Counted from the first letter of the stretch, positions 10,670 to 21,300 are shown. The stretch: DNA of 64,000 nucleotides from Sphaerulina vaccinii (GCA_022570795.1 JAKUDP010000001.1:3658001-3722000), one strand, 5' to 3'. Program-made: numbers and translations. Notes: a model not told the origin generated them from the letters alone.

Positions 10670-11716
10670 TTAATTCAGCGCCTCCCCAGGCGCCTCCCAA
10701 CCCGCCTTCGCCAGCTCTGCACTGACAAAACCCCACACCAGTCTCCGACATTCCCGATCTCTCGTCTGCGGCATAGGAGTCTCTTCCCACGTCCTATTGA
10801 AGTACTTCGCACCACCACGCAAAAAGCCAGTCCCTTCAAGCTGATCGATCGGCTGCAAGTTCCCCTCCTCAGCCGTAGCGGCATGAACAATAGTCAGACT
10901 ACCTTGCTGCGCATTGATTCCAATGTACGGCAATAGCTGGTTGAGTGATCGCTCGAGGAACTCCATTTTGCTGAGGTCTGTCTGCCAGATGCCCGTCTGA
11001 ACGTAGCCGGGATGGACTCCATGAGCTACAATATGGGAGTAATTGGGGTTCTGAAGGAGACGGCATTGTAATTCCGTGAGCCATGTTTGGAAGTATAGTT
11101 TGTTGTTAGGATATGCGTTCTTGCCGCTGTTTGCGTTTCCTTCGAGGTCGAAGATTCCAAAGTATTGCATGCAAGATGTTGTGCAGATAATTCGTGGAGA
11201 CGGCGCTTTGGCCAGTGCCGGTAGTAAAGTGAGAGTGAGTAGGGTGTGGGAGAGGAAGTTGACCTGATGCACGATCTCAAACCCATCGCTAGTAATCACT
11301 GGCTTTCCGAAACCTGATGTCATGCCGGCGTTGTTGCAAACAATGTCCAAAGGATGTCCTGTGGCGAGCCACCGTTGGGCGAACTTATTGACACTTTCCA
11401 GACTGGCCATGTCACATTCCCAGTGCTCGATTTGGACCTTCGAGTGCCCAGCCTTTCGAGCAGCGTCTAGACATCGTTTCACCGCATCGTCAGGACTGAC
11501 TTCAGTCGGAGGTGGATTTGGGCGACATCCAAGCACGATATGAGCTCCCCATGCTGCGAATTGGATCGCTGCCTCGAGGCCAATGCCATTGTTTCCTCCG
11601 GTGAGAATTATTCGACGTCCTTGTAGATCTGTAGGCTTGACAGTGAGATTGCGGAAGTGAGTGCCCTTCAACGACTGCCAGTTGGTCCACAACGGTGATG
11701 GTTGAAGATGAGACAT
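10670..11716 (-). CDS. Short-chain dehydrogenase/reductase (WWOX/retinol dehydrogenase-like)
   Basis: An intronless frame of 348 residues. The Rossmann nucleotide motif TGGNNGIG is at residues ~39-46. The NNAG motif stabilising the central sheet follows (NNAGMTSGFGKP). The catalytic Ser lies in ICTTSC and the YxxxK pair in AYPNNK. HPGYVQTG is the usual post-catalytic segment. This is a classical SDR, NAD(P)-dependent, acting on a small alcohol or carbonyl; the substrate is not readable. The N-terminal ~30 residues precede the fold and have no clear targeting signal. It stands alone between a BTB gene and an acetyltransferase gene, all on the minus strand, with no sign of an operon-like link. 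Confidence 0.88.
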   Translation of the reverse strand: MSHLQPSPLWTNWQSLKGTHFRNLTVKPTDLQGRRIILTGGNNGIGLEAAIQFAAWGAHIVLGCRPNPPPTEVSPDDAVKRCLDAARKAGHSKVQIEHWECDMASLESVNKFAQRWLATGHPLDIVCNNAGMTSGFGKPVITSDGFEIVHQVNFLSHTLLTLTLLPALAKAPSPRIICTTSCMQYFGIFDLEGNANSGKNAYPNNKLYFQTWLTELQCRLLQNPNYSHIVAHGVHPGYVQTGIWQTDLSKMEFLERSLNQLLPYIGINAQQGSLTIVHAATAEEGNLQPIDQLEGTGFLRGGAKYFNRTWEETPMPQTRDRECRRLVWGFVSAELAKAGWEAPGEALN

Positions 11717-12273
11717 GATGAGACTGTCTGCGAGCAGGTCAGAAAAGGGTTGCTGTAGATGAAGTCCGTCAAGTCTGTCGATGGCAGAATAGTATCGATG
11801 GAAGTCGTCGAAAGTTGTTATCGAGCAGATAGGTGATGTTCATAGCAGGCGCCAGGCAAACATGAAACGGCATCCTGCCGAGGCTCATGCTTGAAGCCTC
11901 TAGTCATTGGCTTGTGACGTACCCGTACCCACTATTCGTCGCTACATGTACATGTATCGTTTCATGGCGCTTCATGTTTGTGTTCTCAGATACGGAGGTG
12001 GCCAGCGGCTTTGGAAAGCTGCGCGTGCGTGCAATGAGCTTCTTGTATCATAGTTCTATCCTGGACGACTATACTTGGCGAGACTAGTTCCGATACGGCC
12101 GAAAGCGTCAGCTTCAGTGGAGGGCGTCAAGCACTTCGAGACTCTGGTCTGTGTAGGATTTGGTGCTGGATCGTGCATCGGTATATCAGGTGCATGCCGG
12201 TATCGTATGAGCATGCTGAGCTCGAAATCGATCATTGAACGCACTTGATTGCTCAAAGATCCTAGGCAGGAGC
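11717..12273. other. Intergenic stretch
   Basis: No gene supported. Short frames only. It holds the upstream region of the dehydrogenase gene and the 3' flank of the acetyltransferase gene. Confidence 0.45.
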
Positions 12274-12865
12274 TCAACCCGTCTTCTCGCCAACAGCAAG
12301 CTTCTCCAACGCCTCCCCATCGACCCTCAACTGTACCCAATCCTCCATTTGCACAGCTCCCAAGCTCTTATAGAAAGCCAGACTCGGCTTATTCCACTTC
12401 AGACAACTCCACTCCAGCCTTCCACCCTCCATCCTCAACACCTCTTTCGCCAAAGCTTGTATCAACATCTTCCCATAGCCTCTCTTTCTACACTGCGGTC
12501 TCACAAATAGATCTTCCAAGTAGACACCAGGTTTGCTTCGCCATGTACTGTAGTTGTTGAAGTACATTGCCATACCTGCTACTGCATTGTCGTTGGTGCG
12601 GAGGATGAGGGTCTTCGCATAGCCTGTTGTTGAGAATGCAGATTCGTTGTTTGTGGATGTTTCGGCGAAGATAAGGGTTCGGTGGAGGGACTCTTCTGTT
12701 GCTTCGACTTTGCTCATTTCTTTCTCGTAGTCGGCTAGTTCGCGGATCATGGCGAGGATCTCAGGGACATCTGCGTTACGACTAGTTGGTCTGGCGCTTG
12801 AAGATCAAGGTGAACTTGGACTGACCTTCGCGTGTTGCGTGCTGTATTGAAACCTGATCGGACAT
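12274..12865 (-). CDS. GNAT-family N-acetyltransferase (diamine/spermidine acetyltransferase-like)
   Basis: Two exons, 12826-12865 and 12274-12770, with a 55-bp intron (GTCAGT...CGCAG), give 178 residues. The splice creates the family's conserved start IQHATREDVPEILAMIRELA followed by DYEKE, typical of the SSAT-like group. Motif A is LEDLFVRPQCRKRGYGKMLI, with the RxxGxG acetyl-CoA loop. Motif B follows with LEWSCLKWNKPSLAFYKSLG, including the Asn and Tyr usual in this family. The enzyme should acetylate a primary amine using acetyl-CoA. Substrates known for relatives are polyamines, thialysine or small amines. The first exon is only 40 bp and is too short to be noticed without splicing. Confidence 0.87.
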
Positions 12866-13145
12866 GTTGGCGAAACGAATCTATGTGAGACTGCAGTACG
12901 CGCTGATCGATATGGGTATATCCTTGTAAAGTTGAAAGTATCGGCGTGACGGAGGCTTGGAGTGTCCAGTCTCTAGTCTGTTCAGTTGTGGTGTTGTCTG
13001 TACTTGCAACGCCCTGTGAGTGGATCGGTGTCGTCGTGGAATCTGCGGCAACGCAAGGGTCCTCTTCTACAAGCGGATAGTGCCGCGCATTGTCGTACTG
13101 TTGACTTCTGAGTAACAAATAAGGTATCGAATTCAGTGTCACCTC

Positions 13146-14417
13146 TCATGTTGGCAAAGTCCCTTCATCCATGAGCTTCTGGACCTCTGTCAGCATCGGA
13201 GCAGCGAGCTCATGATGACCCCAAAGCACATTCCACTGATTCTTCTCATCATCAAAGATCATATATGGACAATTCGAGAACACAGTCGCCCACAATCGTT
13301 GCATGAATCTGGGCGTGATTTCATGAGCCTCTCGATTGCCATATACAGCCTTGTCGATACGACCTTGTATAACAATAGCTTCCAGAGCGCTGTACTTCCC
13401 AAAGTGTTGAGCAGGTGCTGTTGGAGTAGGATCACTACGACGAGGTATGGTCATTTGTGGTAGGTTCTGCCCTTTCGCCCAGTCACGAAGCTGTTCCCAC
13501 TCCTTTGTTGGAAGTGGAGGATGAATGCGGTTGAGAAGATCGGCATACCATTTCTTGTGCATGTTCTTGATCCGCTTCCTGGGCATGGGCAGCATTCTAG
13601 CATTGGTGGCTGGTATGCTGGGTTTGAGATGTCTTGGATTCTTGCGAGTGTGAGTAGGAGGATTGGCTTGCTTCTGTGATTTGGCAAGAGAATAGACTTC
13701 GGGGGTTAGCGCAGGTAGATCGTCTTCGCTGGACCTCGAAGAGCGATCAGGCGTGTCTTGCGTTAAAGCTGAGTCGTTTGATATTGCCTGTTCCATCTCC
13801 ATTGACGCTGCTTCGACCTCGGGTCCATCCAAAGGATCATAATCCACTGCAGCGGCCTCACTGGTGAGTCCATGGCATTTCACGAAGTCCAAGAAGTCCA
13901 ATGTAGACTTGCTGTCGACTCGATAGATTGCCCGTAAAAGCTCGAACCGTCTACTACCGATCCTTCCATATGTCGAAAAGAGGACTCGAAGTAGTGCGTC
14001 TCGGTCCCCTTCATTGGCTCGTCGCAATCTACTTAATGCTTTCTGAGCGCCACGAAGACGATTCTTCGTCATTGTCGCGACCGCTGGATCATTGCGACGC
14101 TCCCACGAACGGAAGGCATCTCTCCTGCTGGTATAGATGGTCTTGGCCTTTACGAATTGTCGAGCATTTGGGTCAGGCAGATAGGAGGCCTCTCGCAGTA
14201 CCGACCTCACCAAGCTCCGGTAAATTGTGCTCAATTGCGAATCGCTTCCCCTTGAGAAGTGAATGCTGTTTTCTCCACGCACAATGTGCTCGGCCTCAGT
14301 CGGGACTGCTTGAGATGTGGCATATCTCGCCGTCTTCTGTCCTTGGATGCATCTCCCTCTCTGAGGCGTCCCTCTTCGTATTGATAGCGTCCGTCTCCAC
14401 GCCAGACACGAGTTCAT
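13146..14417 (-). CDS. LYR-motif mitochondrial protein (Cup1-like fungal family)
   Basis: One open frame of 423 residues. The N-terminus is rich in Arg/Ser/Thr without acids (MNSCLAWRRTLSIRRG), a likely mitochondrial presequence. Residues ~62-110 form an LYR-type helical segment, IYRSLVRSVLREASYLPD and then a Phe in AFRSW, matching Complex I LYR-like domains. The middle is acidic and disordered. The C-terminal ~120 residues (KKWYADLLNRIHPPLP onward) form a conserved-looking domain of unknown role. LYR proteins bind acyl carrier protein and take part in Fe-S or respiratory-complex assembly; this gene's exact role is not known to me. It is divergently transcribed from the APSES factor gene across 271 bp. 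Confidence 0.7.
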   Translation of the reverse strand: MNSCLAWRRTLSIRRGTPQRGRCIQGQKTARYATSQAVPTEAEHIVRGENSIHFSRGSDSQLSTIYRSLVRSVLREASYLPDPNARQFVKAKTIYTSRRDAFRSWERRNDPAVATMTKNRLRGAQKALSRLRRANEGDRDALLRVLFSTYGRIGSRRFELLRAIYRVDSKSTLDFLDFVKCHGLTSEAAAVDYDPLDGPEVEAASMEMEQAISNDSALTQDTPDRSSRSSEDDLPALTPEVYSLAKSQKQANPPTHTRKNPRHLKPSIPATNARMLPMPRKRIKNMHKKWYADLLNRIHPPLPTKEWEQLRDWAKGQNLPQMTIPRRSDPTPTAPAQHFGKYSALEAIVIQGRIDKAVYGNREAHEITPRFMQRLWATVFSNCPYMIFDDEKNQWNVLWGHHELAAPMLTEVQKLMDEGTLPT

Positions 14418-14688
14418 GTCATCAGGATACCTAACCTAAGTTGCTTCTACCAGGTAGGCAGAAGTGGAAAGAGAGGAAGGTTTTGGTTTCCCAAAGGCCG
14501 AGATGAGCACAGACGACTTTCTCCACCATTTTCGCGACGCGCGACAGTGACACGCGTGCCGTTCTCTTCTTCTGACCCGACCTCTTTATCAGCGCATACC
14601 ACACAGCGATAGAGACACCTCACCTCACCTCACCTTTGTCTCGACATATCATTCCGCCCTTGCATGGTGCCCCTTCCACACCGCCGCC

Positions 14689-17631
14689 ATGCCCCCCTCC
14701 CACCAGTCCTTCCAAATGGCGCAGCAGTCACCGCAGCAGCAGTCCAATAGCCAGCCCTCATCATATGGTGCGCACCACTCATACAATCACAGCTTCGATG
14801 GCAGCCAACAGCAGAGTCATTCACAACCAGCGCCGGCTTCATATGCGCAGAGCTTTCCCAATGGCCCTGTGAGCAACCCGGGATATGCGCGTAGCTTTGG
14901 CGACGGATCTATGAGCAATATGCGCCAGTACAATGAGAAGCCGCAGATATATACCGTATGTCCATATCTCATGCGCTCAGTCCCACGAGAAGGGGGACTA
15001 CTAACGCCCTACTTCACAGGCCGTCTACTCCGGCGTATCAGTCTACGAAATGGAAGTCAGCGGTGTCGCAGTCATGCGCCGTCGCAGTGACGGATGGCTC
15101 AATGCAACACAAATCCTCAAGGTCGCCGGCGTCGACAAGGGCAAGCGCACCAAGGTGCTCGAGAAAGAAGTCCTCACTGGAGAACACGAGAAAGTACAAG
15201 GTGGATATGGCAAGTACCAAGGCACCTGGATAAGCTATCGCCGAGGCCGAGAGTTCTGTCGTCAATATGGCGTCGAAGATGTCCTACGGCCTCTCTTGGA
15301 GTACGATGTGTCTGCCGATGGATCTCAAGGCCAAGGTACGCAGGAAACACCGACCAAGGAGCAGGCTATGGCTGCTCAGCGAAAGAAGTTCTATACAAAC
15401 TCGAGTCTGGAACAGGGACGATCTAATGGCCAGCCTGGAGCCAATGGTACATTCTTCTCGAACATCTCTCCAACGACCAGTGTAGCATTGGCAGCTATGA
15501 ATAAGGCTGCGAGGCTCAACTCACCTGCGCCGAGGAATACGAGTACACCTAGGCCATCAAACATGCGCAATTCACAACGAGAACCATCCAATAGCCAGCA
15601 AAGCGCAGCATCCGAAGGTGACCACAAACTTGACTCTGGCTACAACACGCAGACTAATGGCGAACCGCCTCGAAAGCGTATGCGACCGGATAGTCAAAGC
15701 CAGGACATGGGCCCTCCGAATCTGCCACACGACACGTCGATGCGGTCCAATACACCAACAGAGCCAAATATGAGCTTCTATGAGCAGAAGCTGATGCAAG
15801 ACTCGGTCAACTCACGTGGAGATCCTATTGCTCTACCTCCATTGCCAAGTCCAACCTCGGAACGCGACCAAGAAAAGATGAACCTGATCCTGGATCTCTT
15901 TGCCGAGCAAGGTCGCATGGATTATGCCTCACATCCTGCGCTACAGCAGCTGTCTAACGACGATCTGAACATGCCACTTGACGCATCTGCAAACAATGCG
16001 CTGCACTGGGCTGCGACGTTGGCCAAAGTGCCGCTCCTGAAGTTGCTTATACAAAAGGGCGGCAGCATATGGCGAGGCAACGCAGCTGGACAATCGCCAC
16101 TCGTTAGCGCCGTACTCGTCAACAATTCGTGGGAGCACTCTTGCTTTCCGGAGATACTTGAGCTACTGGGTCCGTTGATCGAGGTCCGTGATCTGCAAGG
16201 TCGCACCATCCTGCATCACATCGCCGTGTCATCGGGCATCAAGGGACGTGCGCCGAGCAGCAAGTATTATCTAGAGGCACTACTAGAGTTCCTCGTCAGG
16301 GTCGGTAACAAGCCAGACGTAGCAGCATCTCAAGGCGCCTCGAGCGTAGCAGCACTAGCCGCTGCGCAAGCGACCCAGCAGACCAATGGCGACAGCTCCA
16401 GCCAGGACACAGAACGACCATCTGAATTGCGAGGGCCGATAAGCCTAGTACGCTTCCTGTCGCAAATTGTCAACGCACAAGACAAGGCTGGCAACACTGC
16501 TCTCAACCTTGTCGCCAGGATCGGGAATCGAAGTATCATTCAACAGCTCCTCGAAATTCATGCTGACCCTAACATGCCCAACCGGAAGGGCATATCTGCG
16601 AAAGACTTTGGCGTCGGACTCGGACCAGGCGAGCTGCCACGATTCGCTGCCGGCCACGGTCTCGCTGGGTCGCAGCCCATACCTGCATCGCAGCCGAGTA
16701 CAGCAACAGCAACCGCAAACGGCGAGGCGGCTACTGGCGCATCCACGAGCCAAGCGGAGGATCTTGGGCAAGAAGTCATCGCTTGTGTGTATCAAACCTG
16801 CTTACCATATGATAAAGAACCGAGCCTAACTGACACTAGACTACAGCTATGACATCCATGCTTACGCAAAATCTTGCCTCTCACAAAGAGCTTTTGCGTT
16901 CGAAGACGGAAGCGATTGACAAGTTGAACGAGAAGATCCGGGAGCTCAGCGCTATGCAAAAGTCCGATCTGGAGAAATTGCAAGCAATGAAAGACCGTGT
17001 ACGATTGCGTGCAGAACGACAAGCAAAGATCGCCAATCTCCGCCGAGAAATCGAAAAGAAGAAAGTTGCGAACAAGAAGATGCAAAATCGAAGAAAGTCG
17101 CAGTCACCGACGACGACAAATATTGATCTGGAACCCGACTGGCTTACAGACTTGAACGACAACCTGAACAGTACACGGATGGATGCTCATCAACGGCAGC
17201 TCATTACATCGAGTCTACCTGCGCCACATCTTATCAAAGCTCGATTAGCCGCATACACCAAGTCCAACGCGAAACTACAATCACAAGCAGACCAATTACG
17301 AGCTAGGTCCACAGAACTAGAGAGTCAATATCGAAAAGTCGTAGCCCTATGCACGAACACACCCGAAGACCAGCTCGACGCAGCGCTTCCTGGCCTCCTT
17401 GCAGCTGTCGAAAGTGAGCGAGGCGGGCTGGGCGAAGCTGACGTCGGTCGGGTTCGAGAGTTCCTGCGCAAAACCGATGGCGGGAGGGATGTAGGAGAGG
17501 ATTATGCCGATGGACCGGTTCGTATTCCTACTGTCAGTGCTGCTGCTATTGCGGCGGAAAGAGCACATCAGGATCGGATCAACAGTCAGAATGCCATCAG
17601 GGCTGCTGCTGCGAGGAACCGCATGGGATAG
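14689..17631 (+). CDS. APSES-domain, ankyrin-repeat transcription factor (MBF/Mbp1-Res type)
   Basis: Three exons, 14689-14955, 15020-16784 and 16847-17631, with introns of 64 and 62 bp, give 938 residues. The N-terminus is Gln/Ser-rich. Residues ~95-190 are an APSES/KilA-N DNA-binding domain: SVYEMEVSGVAVMRRRSDGW, LNATQILKVAGVDKGKRTKV, then YGKYQGTWISYRRGREFC. Ankyrin repeats follow (NNALHWAATLAKVPLLKLLI, RTILHHIA, NTALNLVARIGNRSIIQQLL). The last ~260 residues are coiled coil, entered through the second splice (EVIASMTSMLTQNL). Known relatives are the MBF/SBF subunits that drive G1/S genes and bind a Swi6-like partner through the C-terminus. The second intron has a GTGTGT donor and a CTAAC branch site. 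The frame continues open past the stop for 49 codons (see findings). Confidence 0.9.
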
Positions 17632-17942
17632 GATCAGGCGGCAGCGGACGAGGCACGGCAAGCGAGGCGTGCCGAGAAGGCTGCTGCGAGGACTGCTGCT
17701 AATGCGGTGAAGACGGTCAGGGAGAAACTCCTGATTGGAAGGCTATGGGATGGCTTGTTTGAGCGATGGCGTTGGAGGTGAAGGTTTGCTGATTGTACGT
17801 ATGTATGTACGCGCCACTGTTTCTGGCTGATATCAAGTTTTTTGTACAGAGCAGATGAACTATTACACAGCTGAGACAAGACGAAATGTCATTGAAGCAC
17901 TCGAGAGTAAAATCTTCGCAGCACAAAAGTGTTGACCTGGAA
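17632..17942. other. 3' flank of the APSES gene with an in-frame open extension
   Basis: The 49 codons after the TAG at 17629-17631, up to TGA at 17779-17781, stay in the APSES frame. They read as an Ala/Arg/Lys/Glu-rich helix ending in a Trp-rich segment (LIGRLWDGLFERWRWR). The remainder up to the first small-RNA copy shows nothing recognisable. Confidence 0.4.
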
Positions 17943-18090
17943 GCAAAACAATCGCCACCATCTGGCAGCCCAGCGCCAACGACGACAACGACCGAGGACC
18001 TTCTTGGACGTGATGATATTGTGCTGCTATATAAAGCATCCGAACACCGAACGACTTACAAACTTACCACTGCGCCAACGACGATTATTG
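17943..18090 (-). ncRNA. tRNA-like small RNA, array 1 copy 1
   Basis: Divergent subtype with A-box TGGCGCAGTGG. Hairpin 2 pairs CGTTCG with CGGATG. Ends GGCGATTGTTTTGC. Confidence 0.55.
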
Positions 18091-18192
18091 AGCTACCCGG
18101 AAATCAGAACGACTACATACCTTCATCCATTCCACATCAGAGAGTAGCAAAAGTACGGCAAGCTTAAGGAGACCTAGCAGGTCAAAGCCGAA

Positions 18193-18348
18193 GTAAAAGA
18201 ATCGCCGCGACTGTAGCGGGCTCATTGCTAGCAACCATAACAGATTTATCTAGTTTCTGGTCACGTTGTGTCAACCTTTATGTTAGACTCATCATTCGAC
18301 AAAGCGAACGACTTGCGAGTGGACCGCTGTGCTAATGACGACTTGTTG
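18193..18348 (-). ncRNA. tRNA-like small RNA, array 1 copy 2
   Basis: Hairpin 2 pairs CGTTCG with CGAATG. The 3' end is GGCGATTCTTTTAC, so the closing stem is weakened. Confidence 0.5.
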
Positions 18349-18444
18349 GGAAGGAGATGCTGGAAAAGGATATACACCTCCATTACTTGCACATCGAGAG
18401 TGGCAAAATGATAGAGTCTAGAGGGAGGCCAAGTCGTTTGAGAA

Positions 18445-18598
18445 GCAAAACAATCGCCGCGGTCGCAGCAGCTGAGAGTGGTGGTATTAGAATGGTTTAG
18501 GACTATGAGCCTCGAACCCGCTTCTTCCTTATCATTGCTTAGCATTCGACAAAGCGAACGACTTACGAGTGTACCACTGCGCCAACGACGAGTTGTTG
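18445..18598 (-). ncRNA. tRNA-like small RNA, array 1 copy 3
   Basis: A-box TGGCGCAGTGG and a B-box-like GGTTCGAGGCT inside the transcript (18508-18518, minus strand), the clearest internal Pol III pair in the array. Hairpin 2 is CGTTCG/CGAATG. Confidence 0.6.
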
Positions 18599-18701
18599 AA
18601 AGACAAGCATTCGGAAGCGGATATGTACACTCATCCCGGGCACGCAATCGAGATTGAAATTGAAGACTCTACCAGAGCAGGAGATGGTCTCGGGGAAGCA
18701 A

Positions 18702-18857
18702 AAGAAAACAATCGCCGCCTTTCCAGCAGCGCACGACACTCAAGTCAACGTCAGAAGACTAAACCTCTTAAGCTTGTATTTGTGCACGCCGATCGCTAGG
18801 CATTCGACAAAGCGAACGACTTATGAGTAAACCACTGCGCCAACGGCGATCGTTGCT
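18702..18857 (-). ncRNA. tRNA-like small RNA, array 1 copy 4
   Basis: The closing stem is ACGATCGCC with GGCGATTGT, where a T-G pair of other copies is replaced by C-G. It ends in two T4 runs (TTTTCTTTT). Confidence 0.6.
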
Positions 18858-18941
18858 GGACCGATCATATGACCACATATGTACTCTCATTGCAGCTATC
18901 GAGATCACAGAGGCAGAAAGAGGAAAGTTCAGGATGGACGG

Positions 18942-19095
18942 GCAAAACAATCGCCATCCATTCCGCCTTATTCTTCCGTTCAACTCGCCTCAGGGCCGAG
19001 TGGCCTGAAGCAGGTGCAGGAAGTGGATGATGTTAGGCATCAGACGACACTGACGACTTACTAAGTTGACTACGGAGGCTGGGACGATCGTTCAA
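18942..19095 (-). ncRNA. tRNA-like small RNA, array 1 copy 5
   Basis: Starts GAACGATCGTCCC. Hairpin 2 is CGTCAG/CTGATG with loop TGTCGT. Confidence 0.55.
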
Positions 19096-19178
19096 ACACA
19101 ATATTTGGAATCGTATGTGATACCTTATTCCGTTTGCAGATAGACAAGCAAAAGAGGAGAGAAGTTGAATGAAGGAGG

Positions 19179-19333
19179 GCAGAACAATCGCTATCAGCTC
19201 AATACCTTGCCGCACGAGATCATCGAGTTGTAAGGTTGAATTCGACCTTCCATCGCATCTCTCCTCAGCGCTATCATACATCAGGTAAAGCTGACGACTT
19301 ACTGACTTGACTACATAGCCTAGACGATCATTG
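19179..19333 (-). ncRNA. tRNA-like small RNA, array 1 copy 6
   Basis: Hairpin 2 is CGTCAG/CTGATG with loop CTTTAC. The T run after the stem is interrupted (TTCT). Confidence 0.5.
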
Positions 19334-19427
19334 GAAAATGCTCCTTTAGAAGCGTTGACATACCTCCATCTTCTCCTAGGTCGGAAGCAAAAGAAAGGAA
19401 TATGTTCAGAACGAGTGGTGTTCGAGT

Positions 19428-19575
19428 GCAAAACAATCGCTGGACTTGGAGCCATAGGATCTCAGGCAAACGCAAGGTCTTTCGGCCTTCTTCGTGGTGT
19501 CCTGCGTGATACTGAGTCAAGCATCAGCAAAGCTGACGACTTACTGACTGAGCCATATAGTCTGGACGATCGTTG
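19428..19575 (-). ncRNA. tRNA-like small RNA, array 1 copy 7
   Basis: Starts CAACGATCGTCC. A-box region TGGCTCAGTCAGTAAG. Hairpin 2 has a 5-nt loop. CATATACA lies upstream as the TATA-like element. Confidence 0.58.
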
Positions 19576-19666
19576 CAATTGGCATCAAGATGCTGTTCAT
19601 ATACATCCATTTCTCAGTAAGGGTAGGTGGAGACAAAAGAAGAAGTTCCTATGATCCTGCTGGAGT

Positions 19667-19820
19667 GCAAAACAATCGCTTCGACTCGAGCAGTATAGCG
19701 CTCGTACCACCACTCATAGGCAGTTTTTGCCTTGACTTAAGCTACTGAGTGTCATGTTGATCAGACACTAGCGATGCTAGCGACTTACTGACTTCGCCAC
19801 GAAGCCTTGTACGACTGTTG
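19667..19820 (-). ncRNA. tRNA-like small RNA, array 1 copy 8
   Basis: Hairpin 2 is CGCTAG/CTAGTG, a compensated variant of the usual CGTCAG/CTGATG. Confidence 0.58.
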
Positions 19821-19922
19821 GGAAGAGTGGTAATGGTGTCGTATACCAATGCTCATTGCTACGACGAACGACTTAATGGCAAAAAGAAGCCTGTAGAACA
19901 GACTTGCTCTTCCCAAAATGGC

Positions 19923-20075
19923 GCAAAACAAATGTCCGGCTTCTCTGAATGCAGTATCCTTTTTCTACCAATGGATATCCAACTCGAAGGAAAATACTGA
20001 ATACCACTCCTACTCAAGCATCAGACAAAGTCGATGACTTACTAACTCAGCCATACAGCCTTGGACGATCGTTGG
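19923..20075 (-). ncRNA. tRNA-like small RNA, array 1 copy 9 (degenerate 3' end)
   Basis: The 5' block is intact. Hairpin 2 changes to CATC/GATG with pairing kept. The 3' stem strand is degenerate (GGACATTTGTTTT), so this copy may be decaying. Confidence 0.45.
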
Positions 20076-20186
20076 ATAGAGTAGCATTGGAGTCGTCTAT
20101 CAATGCTGCTTCGCTATCACTCGTATCAAAACATCAACACCGCGATGATCATTCGACTTGGCTCAGTGCAAAAGATTTGATCGAGA

Positions 20187-20347
20187 GCAAAACAATCGTC
20201 GCCACCCGTTGATGACGGAGAAGATGAAGGGGCTGATCCGAGTGATGTCGTGAACACTCGATAGAGAGAACGACCGTCTTCAACAAAGAAGCATCAGGCA
20301 AAGCTGACGACTTACTAATTGAGCCAATGAGGCCAGGACGACTGTTG
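20187..20347 (-). ncRNA. tRNA-like small RNA, array 1 copy 10
   Basis: Starts CAACAGTCGTCC and ends GACGATTGTTTTGC. Hairpin 2 is CGTCAG/CTGATG with loop CTTTGC. Confidence 0.58.
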
Positions 20348-20447
20348 AATGTAGCAGCATAGATGTTGTATATGGAGATTCATCAGATGTCTCGAGGAGT
20401 CGCAAAAGGGAGCAGTGGATCGATGACTTTCAAGAACCCGTGTGCGA

Positions 20448-20607
20448 GCAAAATAATCGCCGCACCCACTGCTGCTTGTTGAGCTGCCGCCGCTAGCTCC
20501 GTTGAGTGTCAAAACACTTACTCCGGAGAGCACATGAGGTGTTCGTCGAGCATCAGACAAAGCTGACGACTTACCGCTTGAGCCAATGAGGCTACGACGA
20601 CTGTTGA
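20448..20607 (-). ncRNA. tRNA-like small RNA, array 1 copy 11
   Basis: First unit in the direction of transcription. TATA-like GATATACAC lies upstream on the minus strand (TGTATATC on plus, near 20625). Ends GGCGATTATTTTGC. Confidence 0.58.
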
Positions 20608-20810
20608 AATGTCAGGTCCATGGGTGTATATCAATGCCGACGACATCGTCGTGGAAAGCAGGAACCCAGAACACTGGAGAGTGAGGAAGTCGCACACGGA
20701 ATATCGAGGAGAGAGAGATACATTATCCTTCCATTGTCCATCTTGTCGATATTACTTTTAAATTACTCCCTCTCCACATCTCCCCTTCACCGCCTCAACA
20801 GGCAGCCCAT

Positions 20811-21300
20811 CTAGTATCCCTTAGGAGGCTTGTAGCCATCCTTTGGTGGGTTGTAAGGGTCCTTTGGTGGCTTGTAACCATCCTTCTCGCAGTCCTTTGT
20901 GACGGTCTTGGTCTCGTACTTGGTTTCGTACTTTGTCTCGTACTTGGTCTGATATCGTTGTTGTTAGCAAGGTGTTTCGTTCCATAGATGATTAGGGTTG
21001 ACTTACGACGTAGACTGGTGGCTGTGTGTAGGTTGTAGTCTCGGTCTTGGTGACTGGGTAGCAGTCCTTCTTCTCTGTCACGGTCTTGGTCTTGTAGTCT
21101 GTGACGGTCTGGGTCTGATATCATATATGGTTAGCAAGAGTTGCAGCACAGCATAGGTTTCCTGGTGTACGAACCTGGGTCTTGTACTCGTACTTGGTGA
21201 TTGTCTTGGTCTCTGGGTAGCTTGGTGGACCGTAGTTGGCAGCTGGAACGGCGCTGGCAGCGGCAAGGCCGACCACAGCGAGGATGGAGATGAACTTCAT
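20811..21300 (-). CDS. Small secreted Thr/Lys/Tyr-rich repetitive protein
   Basis: Three exons, 21175-21300, 21007-21114 and 20811-20948, with introns of 60 and 58 bp that both end in GATATCAG, give 123 residues. Residues 1-20 (MKFISILAVVGLAAASAVPA) are a clear signal peptide. The mature chain is low in complexity: TKTITKYEYKTQ, then TKTVTEKKDCYPVTKTETTT, then three TKYE units, and a Pro/Lys/Tyr tail with GYKPPK repeats. It has two cysteines. Each exon boundary falls at a repeat edge (TQ|TQ and V|TK). Such short secreted repetitive proteins are usually wall-associated or effector-like; no known family is recognised. It lies next to small-RNA array 1. The gene is too fragmented to show as one open frame. 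Confidence 0.8.

Larger units (their letters stand above)
17943..20607 (-). repeat. Array 1: 11 tandem tRNA-like small-RNA gene units
   Basis: Eleven units at 238-272 bp spacing, all on the minus strand. On the plus strand each unit shows GCAAAACAATCGCC, then ~100 variable bases, then a block around GACGACTTACTGACTGAGCC, then GGACGACTGTTG. In the RNA sense each starts CAACAGTCGTCC, contains a tRNA-like A-box region and ends GGCGATTGTTTTGC. The two ends are complementary over 9-10 bp with G-T pairs. TATA-like sequence lies ~25 bp before each predicted start and AAAAG (CTTTT in RNA sense) ~55 bp before it. A degenerate half-block lies at about 19858-19880. No open frame is shared between units. 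The repeat structure is seen directly; the RNA-gene reading is inference. Confidence 0.88.
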
